This document shows, one piece after another, positions 37,543-46,818 of a stretch of DNA of 64,000 nt (positions within the stretch are counted from its first letter, which is position 1; each line of letters begins with the position of its first letter). The notes beneath the pieces are model-generated. The model searched no databases. It saw only the letters and a list, made by a program, of their open reading frames with translations, and was not told where the DNA came from. Origin of the DNA: Oscillibacter sp. (GTDB lineage: Bacteria; Bacillota; Clostridia; Oscillospirales; Oscillospiraceae); NCBI GenBank assembly GCA_022791135.1, contig JAAVYM010000001.1, positions 1-64,000 on the forward strand. The letters are read 5' to 3'. Both the position numbers and the translations under genes were made by a program.

Positions 37543-38187
37543 GTGGGCGAGTTTTTTAACCCGGAGAAGGGAATCTGGGCCTGGCTGAGCACGCTGGTGG
37601 ATATCTGCGGACTGTCGATTCTCTGGACGCTTCTCTGCCTGCCGGCCGTCACCGCCGGGCCGGCTACGGCGGCGCTGTATTACGCGGTGGTCAAGTGCGT
37701 CCGGCGGCGGGAGAGCGGGGCCTTTGGGTGCTTTTTCCGGTCCTTCCGGACCAACTTCAAGGTGGGGCTGCTGGCGGGGTTGATTGTGATTCCCTTGGGG
37801 CTGGCGCTGCTGGGCGGATACGCCGTCGTCCGCTGGTATGGGACACGGCTGGGGGGCGGGGCCTATGTGCTTTATGTGGCCTATTACTTCGCGCTGGCGC
37901 TTCCAGCGGGGGTCTTGTGCTGGCTCTTTCCCCTGCTGGGGCGGTTCGACTACCGCGTTGGCGGTCTTTTCCGCACGGCCCTTCAGCTGACGGCTGCCCA
38001 TCTGCCCAGCACGGTGGTGATGGTGCTGCTGACGTTTCAGACCGCTGTATTTTGCATCGAGCGGTGGTGGCCGACGGTGTTTATGCCGGTAACGGCTATG
38101 CTGCTGGTGTCCCTGTTTTCGGAGCGCATTTTCCAAAAGCATTCCCCGGAGCTGGCTGAGGAGGATGCCCAGGAGGAATCAGGCTGA
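37543..38187 (+). CDS. YesL/DUF624 family membrane protein
   Basis: FFNPEKGIWAWLSTLVDICGLSILWTLLCLPAVTAGPATAALYYAVVK; GTG start. Confidence 0.88.
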   Translation: MGEFFNPEKGIWAWLSTLVDICGLSILWTLLCLPAVTAGPATAALYYAVVKCVRRRESGAFGCFFRSFRTNFKVGLLAGLIVIPLGLALLGGYAVVRWYGTRLGGGAYVLYVAYYFALALPAGVLCWLFPLLGRFDYRVGGLFRTALQLTAAHLPSTVVMVLLTFQTAVFCIERWWPTVFMPVTAMLLVSLFSERIFQKHSPELAEEDAQEESG

Positions 38188-38291
38188 GGGATTTTTTGTC
38201 TTATGGGCTGGGGCGTACCGCCCCGATATTGGCATGGCCAGCGACACAATCTGTGGAAGCTTAGCGGGCCTGCCATGCCGGAGGGACAGTG

Positions 38292-38333
38292 AAAGCGGGG
38301 GCAATGGTTCATTGCCCGCTTTTTCTTTTCTGG
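38292..38333 (+). terminator. rho-independent terminator
   Basis: AAGCGGGGGCAATG-GTT-CATTGCCCGCTT-TTTCTTTT. Confidence 0.85.
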
Positions 38334-38425
38334 TCTTGAAAGGCACGGTCTTGTTTGACAGTTTTTGCTGGAGGGACGGTTTTTCTGGGGCCTGTTTTGC
38401 TGCGCTGCGCGCGGAGGAAGGAAAT

Positions 38426-38887
38426 ATGGAGCTAAGAGACTACAAATCCTCGGATTGCCCGGCATTGGCGGAATTGTTCTATCACACCGTGCATACGGTG
38501 AATGCCGGGGATTATTCGGAGGAGCAGCGAAACGCCTGGGCAGACGGCCAAGTGGACCTGGCGGAATGGGACCGCTCTCTCTGCGCTCATATCGCCGTTG
38601 TGGCTGAGGAGAACGGACAGATCGTGGGCTTTGGGGACGCCGATCCCACCGGCTACTTGGACCGGCTGTACGTTCACAAGGACTTCCAGGGGCGGGGCGT
38701 TGCCTCTGCAATCTGCGCCGCTTTGGAAAGCGCTGTGGATGCCGGACGGATCGTCACCCACGCGTCCATCACGGCCCGGCCGTTTTTTGAGGGCCGGGGG
38801 TATCAGGTGGTCCGGGAACAGCAGGTTCTGCGGCACGGAGTTTTCTTGAAAAATTACGTCATGGAAAAGCGCCTTGCGCCGCCCTGA
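38426..38887 (+). CDS. GNAT family N-acetyltransferase
   Basis: LDRLYVHKDFQGRGVASAICAALE acetyl-CoA motif. Confidence 0.93.
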   Translation: MELRDYKSSDCPALAELFYHTVHTVNAGDYSEEQRNAWADGQVDLAEWDRSLCAHIAVVAEENGQIVGFGDADPTGYLDRLYVHKDFQGRGVASAICAALESAVDAGRIVTHASITARPFFEGRGYQVVREQQVLRHGVFLKNYVMEKRLAPP

Positions 38888-39002
38888 CGGATTCCGCAGG
38901 GAAGTACACCTCACAAAATGCCTGTTATTGGGCAGAAAATGCCGTTGCTCCGGCAGGAAAAAAGGAGTAAGATACCGGCATCAGCTTTATGGGAGGGATT
39001 TT

Positions 39003-40178
39003 ATGAATGCCGTCTTGGACGCCCACTGCTGGGCGGAGATCGACTTGGATGCCCTGGTACACAATTTTCGCCTTATCCAGCAGCGGGCAGGGACTGCTGC
39101 CGTCTGCGCTGTGGTGAAGGCCGACGCCTATGGGCACGGGGACAGTATCACGGCCAGGACGCTGGCAGAGGCGGGCGCCGCGTGGTTCGCAGTGTCCTCC
39201 CTGGCGGAGGCCAGGCATCTGCGCAGGGGCGGTATCGTGCAGCCGATCCTGATCCTGGGCATGACCCGTCCGGAGTGCGCGGCGGAGCTGGCAGGGGAGG
39301 GCGTTGTTCAGGCCATCTACAGCCCGGAGTATGCCAGGGCCTTGTCCATGTCGGCGGAGTCCGCTGGGGTGGTTGTGGAGGGCCACCTGAAAATCGACAC
39401 AGGCATGGGCCGCATTGGCTTCGGCGCCCGCCGGGACCCGGAGTCCGCCGCTGCCGCGGCGCTGGAGTGCCGGAGGCTGAAAGGGCTGAACATTACCGGT
39501 GCGTTTCAGCACTTTTCCGTGGCGGACTCCCTGTCGGCGGAGGATGTCCTCTACACTGAGGAGCAATATACCCTGTTTCGCTGGGTGGTGGAGCGGCTGG
39601 AGTCGGCGGGACCGCTGAAAACCCTGCACTGCTCCAACTCCGCCGGGCTGGCCGGGCATCCGGAGTGGAGCTGCGGCATGGTCCGGGCGGGCGTGATCCT
39701 CTATGGCCAGGACCCCAGCGACGAGGTGCGCTTTCCGGGATTGCGGCCTGTGATGACCGTGAAGTCTGTGGTCAGCCAGGTGAAGGACCTGGCTCCCGGA
39801 GACTGCGTGGGCTATGGCCGGACCTATACGGCGGAGCGGCCTCTGCGGGCGGCGACCCTTTGCTGCGGCTACGCCGACGGGTATCCCAGGCTGTTGTCCA
39901 ACCTGGGCACGGCTGCGATCTGCGGCAAGGCTGCGCCGGTGATTGGCCGGGTGAGCATGGACCAAGTCGTGGTGGACGCCTCCGCCATCCCCGAGGCTGC
40001 CGCCGGAGACGAGGCGGTGCTCCTGGGCGAGGCCCCGGCGGACAGCTTTGCCCAGGCGGCGGCGAAGTCGGGGACCATCTCCTATGAGCTGCTTTGCGCT
40101 GTGGCCCGTCGGGTGCCCCGGGTCTACTTCCGGGGCGGCAAGGTAGTTGGGGTTCTGGATTATCTGGCACAGGAGTAA
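39003..40178 (+). CDS. alr: alanine racemase
   Basis: AVVKADAYGHG PLP-Lys motif; VGYGRTYTAERPLRAATLCCGYADGYPR; RVSMDQVVVD. Confidence 0.96.
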   Translation: MNAVLDAHCWAEIDLDALVHNFRLIQQRAGTAAVCAVVKADAYGHGDSITARTLAEAGAAWFAVSSLAEARHLRRGGIVQPILILGMTRPECAAELAGEGVVQAIYSPEYARALSMSAESAGVVVEGHLKIDTGMGRIGFGARRDPESAAAAALECRRLKGLNITGAFQHFSVADSLSAEDVLYTEEQYTLFRWVVERLESAGPLKTLHCSNSAGLAGHPEWSCGMVRAGVILYGQDPSDEVRFPGLRPVMTVKSVVSQVKDLAPGDCVGYGRTYTAERPLRAATLCCGYADGYPRLLSNLGTAAICGKAAPVIGRVSMDQVVVDASAIPEAAAGDEAVLLGEAPADSFAQAAAKSGTISYELLCAVARRVPRVYFRGGKVVGVLDYLAQE

Positions 40179-40186
40179 AAAGGGCC

Positions 40187-40215
40187 TTGACGGATGGTGG
40201 TTTCCGTGCTATCAT
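40187..40215 (+). promoter_or_regulatory. sigma-A promoter of TM1266-like/ABC operon
   Basis: TTGACG-17 bp-TATCAT. Confidence 0.75.
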
Positions 40216-40221
40216 CCTTTT

Positions 40222-40410
40222 CAGCAAGCTTGTCCCCGGGAAGTATTTCTGACCGGAGGACTCAATGTCATCCATCGATCTGGCGGCAAGGTATTTCCGC
40301 GCCGTAAGAGGAGAGCGGGACACGGAAATGGATTTCCGGGTCTTATCCAGCTGTGGCTTTACGGCCCCTCTGCCGCCAGGCAGGGGGGCTTTACTTTGCT
40401 TAAAAGGAGG
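40222..40410 (+). ncRNA. structured 5' leader, candidate riboswitch of unassigned class
   Basis: CTGGCGGCA (40280-40288) complementary to TGCCGCCAG (40371-40379); nested GCCGTAA:TTACGGC and CGGAAA-TGGA-TTTCCG; competing hairpin GCCCCTCTGCC-GCCA-GGCAGGGGGGC (40364-40389) before the RBS. Confidence 0.5.
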
Positions 40411-40420
40411 GAAGACTCTT

Positions 40421-40675
40421 ATGGAGACTCGCGTTGCCGTCCTGGCGGTCATCGTCCGGGAGGCAGATTCTGTGGCGGCGTTGAACGCGCTGCTGCACCA
40501 GTATGAGAGCGCTGTTATTGGCCGGATGGGCGTTCCCTGCCGGGAGAGGGGAATCCGCCTGATCAGTGTGGCCCTGGATGCCCCGGCGGATGTTATCTCC
40601 GCCCTGTCCGGGAAGATTGGGCGGCTGCCCGGCGTAACGGCGAAAACGGTTTACGCGCCCCCAACTTTCTCATAA
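40421..40675 (+). CDS. TM1266-like putative regulator of the iron-only hydrogenase system
   Basis: METRVAVLAVIVREADSVAALNALLHQYESAVIGRMGVPCRERGIRLISVALDAPADVISALSGKIGRLPGVTAKTVYA; AAAGGAGGG RBS. Confidence 0.8.
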   Translation: METRVAVLAVIVREADSVAALNALLHQYESAVIGRMGVPCRERGIRLISVALDAPADVISALSGKIGRLPGVTAKTVYAPPTFS

Positions 40676-40765
40676 AAAATAGGCAAAAAACGTTCGCGCG
40701 CCCTGGCAGTCTGGTGAACAACCGGACCGGAGCGACAGAAACGAAACAACTGTTTGGAGGAAACG

Positions 40766-41845
40766 ATGATGAAAGTTTTGAAGACCCTGGCACTGGTTCT
40801 GGCGCTGCTGCTGACCCTATCTGCATGTGGTGTAATCCGCGGCAACGATGGCTCCACAGAGCCGGTGGGCGGCTCCGCCCCGGCGGAGGAGGCAGATGGG
40901 CAGACAGCGCAGGCGCCTTTGGATACTTCCGCGGATGAGATGCATGAGGAGTTCCCCCTTCTGATTGGGGCGCTGAAAGGCCCCACGGCGATGGGAATGG
41001 TGAAGATGATGGAGTGGAAGTCGGTGCTGGCGTCCGTTGGCGTGTGGTATTTCCAATTGGCGGGTTCCGCCGATGAGCTGACCCCCAAGCTCATCAAGGG
41101 GGAATTGGACATCATCTGTGTTCCCGCGAATTTGGCTGCGGTGCTGTACAACAAAACGGAGGGCCAGATTGTCACCCTGGCTGTCAACACCCTGGGCGTT
41201 CTCTACGTCATGGAAAACGGCGGGGAAAGTGTTCAGTCCATGGCGGACCTGAAGGGCAAGACCCTCGTCGCCGCTGGGAAGGGGTCTACGCCGGAGTTTA
41301 GCCTCCGCTATCTGCTGGAACAAAACGGGTTGGATCTGGACAAGGATGTGACAGTCGAGTGGAAGTCCGAGCATGCCGAATGCGTCGCCGCCCTGGCGGC
41401 GGGAACGGCGGATTTGGCCCTGCTGCCGCAGCCCTTCGTCACCGTGGCTCAGGGGAAGCTGGAAAATCTCCGGGTGGCCCTGGATCTGACGGCAGAATGG
41501 GATGCGCTGGACAATGGCTCCGCCATGATTACCGGCGTGGCGGTGGCCCGGCGGGATTATGTGGAGAAGAACCCGGAGTTGATCGAGGAATTTCTGACGG
41601 AGTATGCCAAGTCTGTCGAGTGGGTGAATGAGAACGTCGCTGAGGCGGCGGAGCTGGTGGTGCAGAATGGCATCGTGGAAAGCTCCGCCGTCGCGGAAAA
41701 GGCCCTGCCCCAGTGCAACATCGTTTGCCTCACCGGGCAGGAGATGTTCGAAAAGCTCTCCGGCTATCTCCAGGTGCTGGCGCAAGCAAATCCGGAGTCC
41801 GTGGGCGGCGAGCTGCCAAGAGACGACTTTTTCTATGGAATTTAA
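40766..41845 (+). CDS. ABC transporter substrate-binding lipoprotein (SsuA/NMT1-like)
   Basis: Lipobox LTLSAC; LKGPTAMGMVKMMEW, LKGKTLVAAGKGSTPEFSLRYLL. Confidence 0.88.
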   Translation: MMKVLKTLALVLALLLTLSACGVIRGNDGSTEPVGGSAPAEEADGQTAQAPLDTSADEMHEEFPLLIGALKGPTAMGMVKMMEWKSVLASVGVWYFQLAGSADELTPKLIKGELDIICVPANLAAVLYNKTEGQIVTLAVNTLGVLYVMENGGESVQSMADLKGKTLVAAGKGSTPEFSLRYLLEQNGLDLDKDVTVEWKSEHAECVAALAAGTADLALLPQPFVTVAQGKLENLRVALDLTAEWDALDNGSAMITGVAVARRDYVEKNPELIEEFLTEYAKSVEWVNENVAEAAELVVQNGIVESSAVAEKALPQCNIVCLTGQEMFEKLSGYLQVLAQANPESVGGELPRDDFFYGI

Positions 41846-42584
41846 GATCCGGCCGGTTTTGTTCTGGCTTTTGATCTGGCAAGGGGGGAGCATGGCTCTG
41901 GCGGTGGCGCACTCCGGTGGAAAGCTGCTGCTGGCCTCTCCGGTCCAGGCGTCCCTCCGGCTCTTGGAGTTGCTGCCCACCCCGGCCTTCTGGCGGGCGG
42001 TGGGAAATTCCTCCGCGCGCATCCTGGGCGGGTTCCTGATTTCCTGCGCCCTGGCCGTTTTATTTGCGGCCCTGGCGGCGGGACGGCCTTGGCTTCGGGA
42101 TTTGCTGGCCCCACCGGTGGCGGTGGTGAAGGCTGTGCCGGTGGCCTCCTTTATCATTCTGGCTCTGGTCTGGCTGGAGGGCCGGTCCTTGTCGCTGTTC
42201 ATCTCCGGGCTGATGGTCTTTCCACCGGTGTATCTCAACGTGCTGGAGGGACTTGGACGGACGGACAGGAAGCTGCTGGAGCTGGCCCGGGTCTATCGAA
42301 TTCCCCGGTCACGGCGGCTTTGGGGAATCTACCTGCCTCAGGTGCTGCCTTATTTCCGCTCCGCCGCCTCCTTGGCCCTGGGACTTTGCTGGAAGGCCGG
42401 TACGGCGGCGGAGGTCATCGGACTGCCGGCGGGAACCATCGGCGAGCGGCTGTACACCGCAAAGGTTTACCTGGAGACGCCGGACCTCTTTGCCTGGACC
42501 GCCGTGATTTTGGGCCTGGCAGCGGCATTTGAGCGGCTGTTTCTGGCAGCGGTGGACACGCTGGCAGAAAGGGTGGGAGGATAA
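41835..42584 (+). CDS. ABC transporter permease (SsuC/TauC-like)
   Basis: AVGNSSARILGGFLISCALAV, VKAVPVASFIILALVWLEG, LGLCWKAGTAAEVIG (EAA-like). Confidence 0.9.
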   Translation: MEFKIRPVLFWLLIWQGGSMALAVAHSGGKLLLASPVQASLRLLELLPTPAFWRAVGNSSARILGGFLISCALAVLFAALAAGRPWLRDLLAPPVAVVKAVPVASFIILALVWLEGRSLSLFISGLMVFPPVYLNVLEGLGRTDRKLLELARVYRIPRSRRLWGIYLPQVLPYFRSAASLALGLCWKAGTAAEVIGLPAGTIGERLYTAKVYLETPDLFAWTAVILGLAAAFERLFLAAVDTLAERVGG

Positions 42585-43141
42585 TGGAAATTCGTGTGGA
42601 GGGGCTTTGCAAATCCTACGGTGGCAAGCAGGTGCTGACGGACCTGAGCGCCGTGTTCCTCCCGGGGATCACCTGCATCAGCGCGCCCTCCGGGACGGGG
42701 AAGACCACCTTGCTCCGGCTGCTGCTAGGGCTGGAGGAGGGCGACGGCGGGGCCATATATGGAGCGGACTGCCGCTGGGCTGCGGTCTTTCAAGAGGACC
42801 GCCTGCTGGAGAATCTGTCCCCTGCCGCCAATCTGCGCTTTGCCTTGGGGGAGATCCCGGAGGCGGCAGGAGCGATGCTGGAGGACCTGGGGCTGGAACT
42901 GGCGGACGCCAGGCCCGTCTGCAAATGGTCCGGAGGCATGCGGAGGCGGCTGGCCCTGGCCCGGGCGTTGCTGGCCCCGGCGGAGGCGTTGGCCCTGGAC
43001 GAGCCCTTTGCCGGGCTGGACCGGGAGAGCCGGGAGCGCTGTCTGGCCTGGATCCGCAGGGCGGCGTCGGAGAAACCGGTGCTGCTGGCTACCCACGAGC
43101 TGGCGGGGCTGGAGAATGTGCCGGTTCTCAGGCTGGCGTGA
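42584..43141 (+). CDS. ABC transporter ATP-binding protein
   Basis: SAPSGTGKTTLLRLLLGL, WSGGMRRRLALARALLAPAEALALDEPF. Confidence 0.93.
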   Translation: MEIRVEGLCKSYGGKQVLTDLSAVFLPGITCISAPSGTGKTTLLRLLLGLEEGDGGAIYGADCRWAAVFQEDRLLENLSPAANLRFALGEIPEAAGAMLEDLGLELADARPVCKWSGGMRRRLALARALLAPAEALALDEPFAGLDRESRERCLAWIRRAASEKPVLLATHELAGLENVPVLRLA

Positions 43142-43151
43142 CGGAAAGAGG

Positions 43152-43195
43152 AACCGCCCCTTCGGAGTGCGTCTCCGGAGGGGCGGTTTTTCTTT
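43152..43195. terminator. rho-independent terminator between convergent genes
   Basis: AACCGCCCCTTCGGAG-TGCG-TCTCCGGAGGGGCGGTT-TTTCTTT. Confidence 0.85.
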
Positions 43196-43198
43196 GGT

Positions 43199-43816
43199 TC
43201 AGCAGTTTACCGGGATACCGGCGTCGCGAAGCTGGCGGCGCAGATGAGCAACGTCACCGCCGAAAACCGCGCCGTCCATGCCTGCGTCCCGGGCGCCTTG
43301 AATGTTGGCGGGCAGGTCATCGATGAAGAAGCATTCCTCCGGCTTCAGGCCGTATTCCCGAAACAGCACTTCGTAAATTTCCCGCTGGGGCTTGAGCAGC
43401 TTCCAGAGGGCAGAGATGATTTTTCCGTCAAAGCACTCGCTGCCCGGAATCAGGCCGAAGTACCGGTCATTGTCCGCACCGGCGTTGGAGAGCAGGTAGA
43501 TGCCGTATTGCATGCCCTTCAGCTCGCGGATCAGTTCTGCCATGCCCACTACCGGGATGGGTGCGGGCTTCCACCAATTCAGGGTCAGCTCTCGGGCTAC
43601 GCCGTGGAGGCGCTCCGGCAGACGGCGGCACATGGCTGCGATTGCCTCCTCGGACTCGATCATTCCCTGATCCAGCAGCGTCCACTCCTCCCGGCCATAA
43701 ACCTCCTGCTTCAGCTGCTGCTGGTCCTCCTCCGGAAGCTCCAGCCGTTCCACAAAGATGTCCGGATACCAGTGTATCAGCACATTGCCCATGTCAAACA
43801 CGATGTTTCGAATCAT
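43199..43816 (-). CDS. HAD-IA family hydrolase (phosphatase)
   Basis: MIRNIVFDMGNVLIHWYPD; ECFFIDDLPANIQGARDAGMDGAVF. Confidence 0.93.
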   Translation of the reverse strand: MIRNIVFDMGNVLIHWYPDIFVERLELPEEDQQQLKQEVYGREEWTLLDQGMIESEEAIAAMCRRLPERLHGVARELTLNWWKPAPIPVVGMAELIRELKGMQYGIYLLSNAGADNDRYFGLIPGSECFDGKIISALWKLLKPQREIYEVLFREYGLKPEECFFIDDLPANIQGARDAGMDGAVFGGDVAHLRRQLRDAGIPVNC

Positions 43817-43853
43817 GACTGCCTCCTTATATTTTACGCTTTTCGCCGCCATA

Positions 43854-45743
43854 TCAGGACTGCTTGGAGAACTTGGCCTTCAACCGCTCCAGGCGCTTGC
43901 GGCGTTTATCCTTCAGTTCCAGGCGCTCACCCAGATCCCGGGAGCCTACGCCATAGACCAAATACAAGATGACGCCGGAGACAAGCATGATGAACACTGT
44001 AGACGCGCAGCGGCGGCCCGAGGCGTTGACATTGTAGCCATACAGCCCCTCTTCGGCGCACATGGACTGGATGACCATGGCGTAGGACGTGCCATAGGAG
44101 CTGGCGAAGGTGGCGGACATGTCGTACTCGGTGAAGAGGGCGTTGAAGTTCAGGGCGAAGACCGCCAGCACTGAGGGCAGGATGATGGGCAGCTTCACCT
44201 TGAAAAAGGTGAAGGCGCTGCTGGCCCCCAGATTCCGGGCGGCGTCTTCCAGCTCCTCGTCGATGGCGTAGAAGGCCGCCTTGATCATCCGCAGGGAAAA
44301 GGGCAGCTTCACCACCGTGTAGGCGATGATGATGAGGAGGCGGACGTTTTCGGCGTAGTAGAGATTCGTATTGCCCACATACCAGACGCTCTCACTGTTG
44401 AAATAGGTCCGGTAGGAATAGCAGATTAAAATGGTGGGCAGCAGCCAGGGGAAGAGCAGGGCGTATTCCAGGACGGTGCCGGATTTTTTGTTCCGGTTTT
44501 TGAAGATGTAGCTGCACGCCGCCACCACGATGACGCAGGCCAGGGCCGCCGCGATGGCGGACATGATGAAGCTGGTGCGGATGCCGCCCAGAGTTGCCTC
44601 GTTGGCAAAGAGGCCGGAGATGGAACCCTTTCGGGTTTTATAGGTGCCCCGGCTGGTGAGGTACTGGTAGTCTTGGGAGCCGAAGAAGTTCACCAGTGTC
44701 CAGTTAGAAAGGTCCAGCTTCTTCATCCTGATGGCCCCGTAGGTTTGGAAGGAAAAGACGATGATCATCACCACGGGGATCATGTAGATGATAAAAAGCA
44801 CATAGGCGTAAATGTGGGCCAGGACATTGGCCGCGGGGTTGTCGATCTTCTGCTTTTGCAGCTTGGCCTTGGTCTTGGACACAGAGAGGTAGTGACCCTT
44901 GCGCTCGTAAGAGGACAGCACCGTCAGCAGCACGATGGTGAACATGGCCAAAATGACGCTGAGCAGCGCCGCCCGGGCCTGGGGGAACGCCTCGTCGGCC
45001 ACGGAGGAACCCGCCAGGCGGACAATCTCCGGGTTGATGGAGTCGTAGCCCAGGAGCGTCGGCGCGGACATGGCGCAAAGGCCCGTGATGAAGGTCATCA
45101 CTGTCAGGGAGAACATGGTGGGGACCAGGGTGGGAAAGACCACCTTCCACAAGACCTTGAAGGGCTTGGCACCCATGTTCCGGGCAGCCTCCACGGTGTT
45201 GTAGTCGATGCCCCGGATAGCGTTTCGGAGGAAGAGGGCGTGGTTGCTGGTGCAGGCGAAGGTCATGGTGAACCACACCGCGTTAAAGCCGGAGAACCAA
45301 TCCGGATTCATGCCCGGGAAAGCGTTGACCAGCATGGTGGTGATGATGCCGTCGCTGTCGTAGAGAAAGAGGTAGCCGGTGACCAGGGCCACGCCGCTGT
45401 AAATCAGCGTGGTCATGTAGCCCAGGCGGAGGATCTTCGCGCCCTTGATGTCGAAATACTCCGTCAGCAGCACGATGGACACGCCCACCACGTTTACCGT
45501 CACCACCAGGCCCACGGCCAGCTTCAGGGAATTCCAGACGAAGGAACGCATGTTTCCCGCGAAGAAGAAGCGGATGACCGCCAGGGGGTCCCGCTCCCCG
45601 GCGGCGTTGACGGTGCCGAAGATGCTGGTCAGGGTGTTCAGGCAGGGCAGCAGCATAAAGCCGAAAAACAGATAGGCAAAAAAGGCCGCGCCGAAAACCT
45701 TTGCCAAAAGCGCGGGATGGAAGCGGCTGGAACGCGCGTTCAT
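43854..45743 (-). CDS. ABC transporter permease, fused double BPD domain (FbpB/AfuB type)
   Basis: 629 aa; two EAA loops (TVEAARNMGAKPFKVLWKVVFP; ELEDAARNLGASSAFTFFKVKLPII). Confidence 0.92.
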   Translation of the reverse strand: MNARSSRFHPALLAKVFGAAFFAYLFFGFMLLPCLNTLTSIFGTVNAAGERDPLAVIRFFFAGNMRSFVWNSLKLAVGLVVTVNVVGVSIVLLTEYFDIKGAKILRLGYMTTLIYSGVALVTGYLFLYDSDGIITTMLVNAFPGMNPDWFSGFNAVWFTMTFACTSNHALFLRNAIRGIDYNTVEAARNMGAKPFKVLWKVVFPTLVPTMFSLTVMTFITGLCAMSAPTLLGYDSINPEIVRLAGSSVADEAFPQARAALLSVILAMFTIVLLTVLSSYERKGHYLSVSKTKAKLQKQKIDNPAANVLAHIYAYVLFIIYMIPVVMIIVFSFQTYGAIRMKKLDLSNWTLVNFFGSQDYQYLTSRGTYKTRKGSISGLFANEATLGGIRTSFIMSAIAAALACVIVVAACSYIFKNRNKKSGTVLEYALLFPWLLPTILICYSYRTYFNSESVWYVGNTNLYYAENVRLLIIIAYTVVKLPFSLRMIKAAFYAIDEELEDAARNLGASSAFTFFKVKLPIILPSVLAVFALNFNALFTEYDMSATFASSYGTSYAMVIQSMCAEEGLYGYNVNASGRRCASTVFIMLVSGVILYLVYGVGSRDLGERLELKDKRRKRLERLKAKFSKQS

Positions 45744-45755
45744 GCAGCCACCCCC

Positions 45756-46778
45756 TTACGCCCCGGCGGCGGGGTAGGCCATCACGTCCCGGGGGTCCAT
45801 GACAACCTTGACCTTCTGGCCCGCCTCATAGATGTTGACGCCGTCGTTTTTCTCGATAACCTTGATAATTTGACCGTCCACGGCGATGGAGTACTTGATG
45901 TAAAGCCCGTAGTACTCCCGACTGTCCACCACGCCCTCCAGCACGGCGCAGCCGGGTTTGGGGTCCGCGTTGACGTGGATGCGCTCCAGGCGGATGTAGT
46001 TGTGGGCCGCGGGGTCGACGCCGCCCCCGGCCCGGTTCAGCTCCTGGACCACGGCGGGAGTGAGCGGGTTGATGTCGCCGATGAAGTTGCAGACAAACTC
46101 GGTGGCGGAGTGGTTATAGACTTCGTTGGGGGTGCCGATCTGTTCCACCACGCCCTTGTTGAAAACGGCGATGCGGTCTGAGAGGGTCAGCGCCTCCTCC
46201 TGGTCGTGGGTAACATAGATTGTGGTGATGCCGAAATCCTTCTGCATGTTTTTCAGCTCGTTGCGCAGCTGGACCCGGAGCTTGGCGTCCAGGTTGCTCA
46301 GCGGCTCGTCCATGCAGATGATGGCGGGTCCCGTCACCAAAGCCCGGGCGATGGCCACCCGCTGCTGCTGCCCGCCGGAGAGCTGGGAGACGGCCTTGGC
46401 CAGCTGCTCGTCGCTGAGGTCCACCTTTTTGGCGATGTCTCGGACCTTTTGATCGATCTCCGCCTTCTTGTTCTTTTTCACCTTCAGGCCGAAAGCGATG
46501 TTGTCGTATACGGTCATGGTGGGGAAGAGGGCGTAGCTTTGAAAGACGATGCCGATGTTGCGGTTTTCGATGGGGACATGGGTGATGTCCCTGCCCTTGA
46601 CCTCCACGGTGCCGGAAACCGGCTCAATGAACCCGGTGATGGTCCGCAGGGTGGTCGTTTTCCCGCAGCCCGAGGGGCCGAGGAAGGTGAAGAACTCCCC
46701 CTCCTTCACGTGGATGCTGATATCATGAAGGGCGGTGAAGTCGCCGAACTTGACGACGATATCATTGAGCCGGATCAT
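45756..46778 (-). CDS. ABC transporter ATP-binding protein (FbpC/AfuC type)
   Basis: GPSGCGKTTTLRTITGF, LSGGQQQRVAIARALVTGPAIICMDEPLSNLDAKLR; start MIRLNDIVVKFG at 46778, not the 47189 ORF start. Confidence 0.95.
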   Translation of the reverse strand: MIRLNDIVVKFGDFTALHDISIHVKEGEFFTFLGPSGCGKTTTLRTITGFIEPVSGTVEVKGRDITHVPIENRNIGIVFQSYALFPTMTVYDNIAFGLKVKKNKKAEIDQKVRDIAKKVDLSDEQLAKAVSQLSGGQQQRVAIARALVTGPAIICMDEPLSNLDAKLRVQLRNELKNMQKDFGITTIYVTHDQEEALTLSDRIAVFNKGVVEQIGTPNEVYNHSATEFVCNFIGDINPLTPAVVQELNRAGGGVDPAAHNYIRLERIHVNADPKPGCAVLEGVVDSREYYGLYIKYSIAVDGQIIKVIEKNDGVNIYEAGQKVKVVMDPRDVMAYPAAGA

Positions 46779-46818
46779 GGCGCGAATCTCCCCTTTTTTC
46801 TGATTTTTGGTCTGAAAC

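Noticed and set aside
40265-40420. In-frame N-terminal extension of the TM1266-like ORF
   Set aside because: Overlaps the structured leader; the good RBS is directly before ATG 40421.
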